DNA of 64,000 nt, taken from contig CM043954.1 in NCBI GenBank assembly GCA_014529385.2, forward strand, positions 2,524,501-2,588,500. The letters run 5' to 3'. Shown piece after piece: positions 35,771 to 44,564 of this stretch. Within the stretch, counting starts at the first letter, position 1. Every line of letters starts with the position of its first letter. The notes beneath the pieces are model-generated. The model had not been told where the DNA came from and searched no databases. It worked only from the letters and a program-made list of their open reading frames with translations. The translations under genes and the position numbers were made by a program. The stretch comes from Adiantum capillus-veneris (lineage: Eukaryota; Streptophyta; Polypodiopsida; Polypodiales; Pteridaceae).

Positions 35771-36905
35771 TACCAAGAAAAGAACTCGCTCTTCTCCACA
35801 TGCCAAAATGGTGCTCCAAGGGCATTTAGTGTCCATGGATCATCCCATAGTGGCTCTTGGATCATGTCACAATCAAACTCAAACCCATCGTTGTCAGCTG
35901 ACACATCTCCTGCTTGACAATCGTATAGTGGAATCACTGGAAGGCCTTCAATTTTACGTGTAAACATGGCTAGCAATAAGGTCGCGACCTACAAAAAGAG
36001 TACTGTTTCAAACAAAAAACACACCAATATCTACCAACCAATGAAATTCATGGAGAAATGATTGAGAGCTTAGTGGATCCGTGAAATCATCTATCACAAC
36101 ATATGTGTGTGACACCATACGAAGAAAGATAGTGCGAAGATGGCAAAAATCGTGCAAGCAGGCCTCCTCGGTGATGAGTGCCAAGTGTTCTATCCAACAC
36201 GCCATGACTACTACACCATCCAATAGTAGAAACTCTACAGCCAAGGTGAACACACTAGAAACGATCTTGACAAAGAATGCATTCCATTGGGGTATGCCAC
36301 CAATGCTGGAATCAAGTTTCAATGTGTGGGAAGGTCTGCCCACACAAGTCGCACCCCTCCAAGCCATTGATCAGGCTCCATTTTGCCGGAGTGTGAGAGA
36401 GAATTAATCAAATGTTGGATCACTTGAAGGCTCCTACAATACATAAATACCATGCAAAAGAAGATTGAGAGAGTGCTTGCCAAATTCAAAGTGGGAGCCA
36501 AAGTGTCATAAACTCACTCAGAAGAAATCTTTGGATCCATGCTGGCCTTTCGTAGATGGCATACATCAGCAAGTTCTACGAGATGTACTAGGCCTATCTC
36601 AACACTTAAGATTTCTGCCATTTGTGCGTCAGAGTGAGCCAAAATTGTGTCAAACGCAAAATTCAATGAAATGTTAGGTATCACAATTTTGTTGTTGTCA
36701 AAACATACATTTCTTTGTGGTGGCATATCTTATCTAGTGGAAAGGAGTCAAGGAGTCAAGTGGTTTGGATGGCCAAAAAGAAACCTGGTGGTTGCCCTCG
36801 CTTTGAACAATACAAATTGATATGGTTCACTCGGGACCTCGGGACCTTGATGCTTGGGAAGGACTGGATCTCCATGACTCCAAGTGACGTTCAGAATCAC
36901 CTTAC
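35771..36905 (-). CDS. minus-strand exons of unknown gene, downstream cluster
   Basis: On the minus strand several protein-like segments are bounded by plausible splice sites. Around 36905-36740 reads MSKVILNVTWSHGDPVLPKH and YQFVLFKARATTRFLFGHPN. At 36726-36517 reads AFDTILAHSDAQMAEILSVE, ending at a GTGAGT donor near 36519. At about 36437-36330, after TATTGTAG, reads SLQVIQHLINSLSHSGKMEP. At 36330-36010 reads FFVKIVSSVFTLAVEFLLLD and VVIDDFTDPLSSQSFLHEFH. At 35970-35771 reads GLPVIPLYDCQAGDVSADND and DDPWTLNALGAPFWHVEKSE, ending at a TAAGTC-type donor. I cannot name a domain. At least one TGA near 36328 suggests decay. Exon borders are approximate. Confidence 0.35.
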
Positions 36906-36964
36906 TCATAATTTAACCCCCCACCTTCGTGCTCGCTTCTTTCAGTCTAAAAAATCACTAATGA

Positions 36965-37119
36965 CTAGTTGTCCTCTCTTCTTGCCTTGTTTAGGTATGT
37001 TTGAGCAGTTTTTGGGCTTTGACATCCCTTGGTCGTGCTAGGAGAAATGGCATCGGTGGGAGGTTGATTACTAGTGACATTTTCAATTTTTACCCTACCC
37101 TTAACCTTCTTGTGCAATG
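36965..37119 (-). CDS. terminal exon of unknown spliced gene
   Basis: The acceptor TTGTAG just before 37119 opens a frame LHKKVKGRVKIENVTSNQPP, later KGCQSPKTAQTYLNKARRED, ending at TAG 36965. It joins in phase with the exon at 37192-37392 across a 72-bp intron with GTAAGT and TAG borders. The segment is basic and Ser/Thr-rich, and no domain is recognised. Confidence 0.5.
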
Positions 37120-37191
37120 CTACAAGTCCACAAAAAAGTGAAGACACTAGCAAATTAAACACATTACTTGAGCAAGAAAAACATTACTTAC

Positions 37192-37392
37192 CGTTGTGTG
37201 CTTTAGCTTCATCTTTGGGAAATTTGCCATCCCCATACACCAAAAACCATGGATAGTCTCTCCACATTTCCTTACCATGGAGCTTCACTATCCAATCTTC
37301 AAGATAGAGACCATTATCGTCTCTCTCAGACTCCGCCCACGCATCACTACGATGCTCGGGGTATGGACTGTGAAGGTCTATTTTAACAGCAC
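37192..37392 (-). CDS. internal exon of unknown spliced gene
   Basis: 67 codons. The acceptor is TTTTTTTGTAAG before 37392 and the donor is G|GTAAGT after 37192. The reading includes DLHSPYPEHRSDAWAESERD, DNGLYLEDWIVKLHGKEMWR and DYPWFLVYGDGKFPKDEAKA, a dense acidic/aromatic, stop-free sequence that looks like genuine protein. The donor and the downstream acceptor preserve phase. No family recognised. Confidence 0.55.
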
Positions 37393-37479
37393 CTTACAAA
37401 AAAACAAGAGGAATAACTCCAACATTCATAACACAATCTTAATATTGTATAGTTCAATACATGTATAGCATTCCTTGAA

Positions 37480-38740
37480 CAGTACAAGAAAAATGTGGCT
37501 ACTCCTCTGTGTTTTGGGTAGCTCGTATGGTTTGCTTCCATACCACAAAAGCCTTTCCAAAGTGCTTTTATCAAGAAGCCTGCAGTGCATCGCTAAGGGA
37601 CATGCTACCATCACATGCGGCGCGTGCATGTAGCTTCTTTAATATGGAGTTCTAGGCCTCCATCTTTTTGGCCACACTCAATACACCCCTACACATTGAG
37701 TATTAGTAATGTGGCAATACTAGGTAAGACCCCGAACTCTAGTGTTAGCATGCTCACATTTCAAGCTGCCACCAATATATGTGCATTCTCAACCATTGTG
37801 AGAAGGGCTTCTCATGTGTCGGAATAGATGCTTCCACTAACGACACATCAACCTTTGTCAATATATCGATCAAAAAACATTTTTTGCAATGTATTATTGG
37901 ATAACATTCTTAATAAATAAGGAGAACAAATAGTGCTTGCAAAAGCAAATAGTACTTACTCCGAAGGACTAATTTACACCCATGAAACCTCGAAGACTCT
38001 AAAGGGTGTCATTTTGCAACCCTTCTCTCCCTAGCCCACAAAATAGATGCATTTTTGGAAAAAATATGTTCTATTTTAGAGATTGGCTACGACTGCTATC
38101 TCTAGTCCCTTTCACACAAACAAATTCTTGGTATCTTTCACTATCAAATCATAGCTTTCCTTGTAGTCATCCCAAACAATGAATATTCTCTCCTCCATGT
38201 GAGAGAGCTCCGAGATGTGTCTAATTTGGTCATCAAATGTGGCTGACATCACTAACTCTCTACCGTAAGTGTTGTGCCTCTCAAATGGTATAGAATGTTG
38301 TCCAGAAAAAGCTTCGAATACAATGAAGTGAGCCATCATGGGCTGGTAATCTCTTTCGGCTATAGAGGTTTTTAGTTCAGCCACACAATCATCATTTGTT
38401 CTAATGGCTGGGTTGGCCAAAAGACGGCAAAGGGGGATGCGAGGCAATAAGTGATTCTATGGTACAACATGTGTATCAATCCAACTCGATGAGATGTGGG
38501 TATCAGCCACAGAACCAAAGAAATTGGTAAGAGGATCATAACCTGCGTTTCTGCAAGGATGGTCATCGACGTGACTGCATTGGTCAAAGGAGACACTTGC
38601 ATCATCATCAAAACGGATGCTCCAACCACAAAACCACTACCTTGAGTGGTGTGGAGAGGATTTTCTTCTTGGGTGATTTGAATTGTCATCTTTTTTTGGC
38701 GGTCCACATCTTTGGTCTGTTTTCTTGTTAAAATTGGCAT
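37480..38740 (-). CDS. probable upstream exons of the same unknown gene
   Basis: A candidate start at 38740 reads MPILTRKQTKDVDRQKKMTI. After a likely frame change come SFDQCSHVDDHPCRN and SVADTHISSSWIDTHVVP. The open stretch 38112-38447 (111 codons) holds AIRTNDDCVAELKTSIAERD, MAHFIVFEAFSGQHSIPFER and ELSHMEERIFIVWDDYKESY. Further protein-like text lies at about 37860-37750 (TKVDVSLVEASIPTHEKPFS) and 37629-37480 (LLDKSTLERLLWYGSKPYEL). Exon borders were not resolved, and a stop at about 38455 may mark decay. Function unknown. Confidence 0.35.
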
Positions 38741-39186
38741 CTTGTTTGTTAATTGGGGTGCTTATGGTTTTCAAAGAATCAATGGAAGGTGAAAGTATTA
38801 TGAGAGATTTGAAGGTATGGAAATAAGGTTTAAGAGAAATGATGAAAGGTGAAAGGTGAAAGGTGAAAGTCATATGAGAGGGTTGAAGGTGTAGATGTGG
38901 GAATAAGGTTTGAGAGAAATGAAATAGAAGAGAGTAGGAGTAGAGGGTTTGGAAAGGTATAAAGGAATGAAAAAAAATTGTTTTTCTAAAAGATAGAGAT
39001 AATCAACGCTTAAGTTAAGGAAGAGTAGAACTATGAGGAGAAATAAAGAGTTCAAATGTGAGCTTTTATAGGTATTTTGAAAGGGGCTAGGCGGACGGGC
39101 GAGCTTTTACACATATTCCACATTTTTCCTAAATGGTCACGTATTGTAAATTCTTGATTTATTCAAGACATTGTAATATTTTAATG
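38741..39186. other. upstream spacer of the minus-strand gene
   Basis: Purine-rich repeated phrases (GGTGAAAGGTGAAAGGTGAAAG near 38850, TTTGAGAGAAATGA twice) and no coding frame. It could hold the promoter of the minus-strand gene, but I see no defined element. Confidence 0.35.
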
Positions 39187-39932
39187 TGTTACGGGCTTAA
39201 TGGGAGTTCCAAGATATAAAGAACATGTCACTTAGTGTGCCTAGGTAGCAGATTCAGTAAGTGGTGGAGCCCTAAAGGTCTTGGGCGCCCGGACATTGCA
39301 TATTTTTATCCTAGGTATATAAGGCAGTGTGTAAAAGAAATTAGGGTTCTCAAGCTCATTTGTTGAGAGCACTCTTTGGTGAGAGCTCTTGAGGTGTGTG
39401 GCTATAGAGTCCTTGAGCTTCTCCTTACTCATGTGACTTGGTTAACACTAATCAATGTTTAATTCTCTTTCACTATACCTCTCTCATGCTTCTTATGATT
39501 GTCTATGATGCTTTGATTAGCTAGATCTTAACTAATTAGTGGTTAATCCCACTCTAATCTTGTGTGTTGCCCTCTCTTGCTCGTGTGTGCATGTAGGTTC
39601 GATTGGAGAGTGGTGCTCAATAGATCTATGTGTGTGTGCTTGCGATTAGTGTGTTGTTGCATGATAGGATTAGTGTTGTGTGCATCTTGCAATCGTTAGT
39701 GTGTGTGATTGGGTTGAATGGAGATGAAGAGAAGTGGATGTGGAGATTGTCCTTCATTGTGGCTTAACTCCTCCATAGGCCGAGAAGCTTACCTCGTAGA
39801 GTCACCATTCATGTTGCCATGATTAGTTCACTAATCGTGTGAGTGTTTCCATGTCCTAGCTGGGTAGCTCATCCCTCCGGATTGATAACTTTGTTGGTCA
39901 TTGGAGCTATGCAACGATAAAGACCCCCAACA
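39187..39932 (+). repeat. 5' LTR of a third LTR element
   Basis: About 746 bp bounded by TGTTACGGGC and CCCCCAACA, complementary TGTT/AACA ends, directly followed by a primer site. The interior is AT- and GT-rich and non-coding. No second copy lies in the window, so the left boundary rests on the TGTT end only. Confidence 0.6.
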
Positions 39933-39934
39933 TT

Positions 39935-39952
39935 TGGCGCCGTTTCCGGGGA
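39935..39952 (+). other. primer binding site
   Basis: TGGCGCCGTTTCCGGGGA differs by one base from the TGGCGCCGTTGCCGGGGA primer site that is common in plant Ty3/gypsy elements. Confidence 0.8.
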
Positions 39953-41520
39953 CGATGGCCTACGCCAATGTAATTGTGGCAGAATCGGATGTGTGTTTCC
40001 TCACTAATTTCACTACTAATCTCACTTGTGTGTTTATGTTTTTGTGGATTTTGGATGTAAGTGTATGAAGCAATGTGTTCATTACTCCCTAATTTGTCAC
40101 CGTATCTTGCCAATTGTGTGTTTATACACTCTAATTTCACACTAACCCCTTGCTACTTTCACTAATTTTGCTAACTTACACACTAATTTTCTACCAAGGA
40201 TTGGAGCTTTCAATCGTTCAATCGATCTTCATTAGAAAGGTAAGCAAGGTGGTGTTTTCAACCTCCCTAAAATCTAAAGATGTGTAGAATTGTGTAGAGA
40301 CTTCACGATGATGCAATGTAATGTTGATGATGTGTAATTGCAATGCAATGTTGATGCTATGTAATTGCAACGCAATGTTGATGCCATGTTGCTTTGAAAT
40401 TTTTTGGATTGTTTGTTTTCATGCCGTCGTAATGCCGAAATTTTCCAAATTTGGTGGCATATGAAATTGACAAGTTTAATTGTTAATTGGTGAATGTGCG
40501 TTGCTAATTATGTGCCTAATTGATCTACTTGCATGCTTTAATGGTCAATTGCAAGTGTGTGTGCACTAAAATCAAGTGTGTGTTCATTCTAATTGAGTGT
40601 GTATATGCCTAATTTTAGGTGTATGTACAAAATTTTTCCCTTGATTGTGCACCTAAAAATTAATGTGTGCTTAATAATTTTCTAATTGTGATGATTGATT
40701 TGTGTTGTGGTCATACCCAACTAGAGATTTGTGAAATCACATTGCAATTTCGACAAGATTAACCCTTTTGTGTGCGCACCAAAAGATTGGTAAAAACTGC
40801 CAATTATTCTAGTGTGTGTGCACGCCTAAAAAGTGCTTAATGTGCATAATTTATTTAATTTTTTATTTAATATTTGATGTATGTAATGGTTAATTGCTGC
40901 GTTTTTTTGCTCGAAACAGAGATCTACACACTCCAAATGCGTCAAATTTTGATCTAATTTTGCCGATTTAATTGCTTAGTTTCGATTTTATTGATCAAAT
41001 TATTTGGCAATTGAATTGATGTGCTTTTTGTGATTTTATTTTGTTGCACTAATCCTCTATGTGTGGAGAATTTTCACCAAAAAAAAAGTATTTTCAAAAA
41101 AAAATTGTAATTTTTTGATAATTTTTTGCTAATTTTAACATTAATTTTTGCTTAATTTCATAAAAATTTGATATCTTGCGATCTTTACGAGCTGTGTTGA
41201 ATGTGTTACGGCTTGATTTTGAGTGCATTTGGACTTTCGTTCGTCAAATTTTGAGCGTTTTACTATTTTCGGAGGCCGGGTTGATGATTTTGTCGAATTT
41301 GGCTTTTTTGATAAAAATTGCTATTTTTGGTGTGCTTATGCGTGTCAAAAGTGTTTAATTGTGATTGCCGATGATTTTATAAGATTTCTAGAAAATTTTC
41401 AAGAATTTTTTGGATTTTTTTTATGATTGTTTGGATTTTCGGGTGACTTTTAGCATTTTTGACTAATTTTTGGCCTATTTTTGGCATTTTTTGACGATTG
41501 AATAATTCAAAAAAAAAACT
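39953..41520 (+). mobile_element. internal leader of the third LTR element, truncated
   Basis: T-rich sequence with many GTGTGT and TAATTG phrases and no gag or pol motif. Several plant gypsy elements have long leaders like this. It ends without coding region or 3' LTR near the CT microsatellite, so the element is truncated or non-autonomous. Confidence 0.45.
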
Positions 41521-41653
41521 GGATATCGAGCTTCAGCACCTTGCCTTGTGGTGCATAAAACTTTTGATAGATCTTTATGGTCTGTTGAGATAGATTCCAT
41601 CGACATTAAAATACTCTTCTTCTTCTTCTCTCTCCTGGTGAACCCACCCCAAC

Positions 41654-41759
<106 letters not shown>

Positions 41760-41887
41760 GTACTATGTGCCAAGTCACTGTCATTCTCTCTCTCGTTTCC
41801 CTCCTCTGTACGCGTGAACGTCGTCAACCACCACACACATACATGCGTAAACGCACCCCTACACACACAATTCATTAAGCTACAAGG

Positions 41888-41917
41888 AAAAAAAAAAGGG
41901 GGGGGGGGGGGGGGGGG
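41888..41917. repeat. A10-G20 homopolymer junction
   Basis: Ten A followed by 20 G. The G run could form a quadruplex; it could also be an assembly or sequencing artefact. Confidence 0.85.
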
Positions 41918-42821
41918 ATCTCTCTTTCTCTCTTTCCTCAACAGCTTCCCCTACTGGAGCTTTGTCTTTTTTCTTTTGTAAGGTCTCCACCTTTCTACCT
42001 GCAGAGGGATGAACTCAAAGTTTCAGGGGAAAACATTGGACTTAGAAACAGCTAAAGCACTATTTCAAAAGAAATTAAAAATGGTATTTTTGGAATCTTA
42101 AGCACAGCAAACCCCGGGCTAGAAATTTTCAGATTTAAATTCGGACAAAAACTGACCCCGCTAGTCCTTCCGAAAGATTCAATGTAAATTAAATTATTAA
42201 GAAAAATTGAATGGTTGCAGTAATCATTTAAGCATAGACTTTACTAAAGGCCTCCCAGATATTTACCAATTAAGCAAAAATAGGTCAAAATATAGCAGAA
42301 TTGATATTTTAAAGCTGGCAGGTAATGGGAGGGGTCATCACTCACCTACCAAGGACACAATTAGCAGTAGTGGACGCCATCTTGAGCCTGGGGGCTGCTT
42401 GAGCTGCAAGCAACTACTTTTTTCAGCCTATGAGAGCTTATGAGTGCCAGAAACCTATAAAAAGGATCACTTGCTTCACAATTTCAAGCAGACTCGAAGT
42501 CCTGGCCATTTCTCTCACCTAGAGAGATCTCTACTCAGAAATCACTAGAGAGCAAAACTCTAGCTGGTTAATCCATGGTAATTAGCACTAAACCTTCTTA
42601 GTTAGCAGAATTATGCTGATTTACTTATATTTTTTTAAATAATCCAATTAATTAAGAAGATTAAACTCACTTACACTCTAAAATTCTCTCCTAATTCTTA
42701 ATTCTCTATTGATTATTGAGATTAAGCTTAGGGATACTAATCTAATTAATTATTATGCTATATTAGAGCTAAAATTAATAATTTTAATCATAAATTAATG
42801 ATAATTATATTAATTAAACTT
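41918..42821. other. no gene seen
   Basis: AT-rich spacer. The last 200 bases are similar in style to the foldback subrepeats and may belong to that structure. Confidence 0.35.
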
Positions 42822-43108
42822 ATATTGTGGTGTACACGGAAATAAGACCAAACTAGGCTTGCTCCCTGCATCCGAGAGCAGCTCCTTATATTATAACCAT
42901 CAAGCAGTTACAACCATCACATGTCCGTCCACACTAGGTGGCCGGACTCTACCTACATGTGGTGTGTGGTCGTGTAGGTAGAGTCCGGCCACCTAGTGCG
43001 GACGGACATGTGGTGGTTGTAACTGCTTGATGGTTATAATATAAGGAGCTGCTCTCGGATGCAGGGAGCAAGCCTAGTTTGGTCTTATTTCCGTGTACAC
43101 CACAATAT
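42822..43108. mobile_element. 287-bp palindromic MITE
   Basis: Two 136-bp arms (42822-42957 and 42973-43108) are inverted copies with only about two mismatches and enclose a 15-base loop. Ends read ATATTGTGGTGTACACGG and its complement. A 4-bp ATAT on each side may be a target duplication but is also part of the palindrome. The near-perfect arms point to recent origin. The superfamily was not determined. Confidence 0.85.
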
Positions 43109-43220
43109 TGTGATAAGATAATTATTAGTGCTGTATTAGACTGTCAAGATGCTAGGACAATTATCTCTTAATTTTTTGAATAATTTTTGTAATTATTTAA
43201 GCAGAATTACATTGTTTTAA

Positions 43221-44560
43221 CACTAGAATGGTAACCTAACAGGACATAAAAGTGTCCTTTCAGGGTTTTGGGAAAAAATTCCAAAACCATAGTAGATCCA
43301 CTCATTTTGAAAAATCCTTTCATGAGCTTATAGTTCAATAACTACTACATATGGAAAAAATGAGAAACTTGTAATTTTTCTCATCCCTTGGTCACTACAA
43401 GCCTCCAAAGTTAATGGACCAGTGCATTTTGCCCAAAACAGCAATTTCTTACGGTTGATTGCATATAAATAAGAGTGGGGATTTTTGTAGGACATGAGAT
43501 AAAATGCCCTGTTAACTTCAGTGGGTTGCTGACCAAAACATATGGTTGCTTTTACCTCACCAATTTTTTTTTGGGCAAAAAAAATAGATACAAAAAGGTT
43601 GCATTTTTGCCATTCTGCAGACCTATCATCAAAGTTTCTGTAGTCACGCTCAATACAAATACTATATACATGTTTTCTTAGTTCCCTTTGGGCCTTTGGA
43701 TTCAAAAGGAGACATGGAGCATGTCAAAAGGATAATGAATCTCTTACAATTGGAACTTTGGGGGCAATGATAAAGTGCTAAATACAGCAAACATGAAAAG
43801 ACTGGGTTTAGCATTATGACCTCTAGAAACCCATAGAAACTACTCAATATCTAGCCAAGTTTGTAGTCTATGATTAGATATGGTTACTACCTACAAAATA
43901 CACACAATTGGCCTAAGAAACTAGCAATATTGAGAAAGTTATACTTGCTACTTTAAAATGTATCGTATTCTTCAGCAATCAAAAAACTCAACCATCATCA
44001 TATACTATGCTATATAGCATATTAGGTCCCCCAAAACTCAAGGAAGATTAGCTTTATGTTATACATTACACTTACACAATCAAAATTGAATTTGGATATC
44101 AAGAAAGCCACCAAAAAAATCATAAAAGTGCTAATTTTGGCCAAAAAACAGGATTATGCAATTCTTGTAAATTGGTCATAACTTTCAAGTTTAATACTTA
44201 GCTCTCCCTACAAGCATCAAAACATGTTGAGAACTATGAAGGCCTAACCTCTAGCCATCTAAACCTCACAAACATGAAGTTTAGAGTCGTATAGTTGCCA
44301 AAAATTGAAAAAAAATCCAAAAACAGGACCCGTTTTTTCACACAGTTTAGGTTCATAAATATTGTGCAAGAGTAAGGTTAATGGTGAGATTGATACTTTA
44401 AAAAAAATGCTAAGTTTTTTTCAGCTCATAAGGAAACTTTGTGGATATATAGCACCTAGAAATTCATTTTCATACTCTTCAAATAATTCAAGAAAAATGG
44501 TCACTTAACAGGACACAAAAGTGTCCAAGGACATAAAAGTGTCATGTTACCATTCTAGTG
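43221..44560. mobile_element. 1.34-kb element with TTAA target duplication
   Basis: Starts CACTAGAATGGTAAC and ends GTTACCATTCTAGTG, a 15-bp perfect terminal inverted repeat, flanked on both sides by TTAA (43217-43220, 44561-44564). Near both ends lies a subterminal palindrome GGACAYAAAAGTGTCC. The joined flanks reproduce the uninterrupted text of neighbouring subrepeats (for example ATTTTAAAGAAAA near 44865), which documents the empty site. TTAA targeting is the hallmark of piggyBac-type transposons, but no transposase is recognised inside; the longest frame (43328-43705, minus) has no known motif. Probably non-autonomous. Confidence 0.7.
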
Positions 44561-44564
44561 TTAA

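Noticed and set aside
43328-43705. Transposase of the TTAA element
   Set aside because: The 125-codon minus-strand frame lacks any DDD/DDE motif or zinc-binding pattern.
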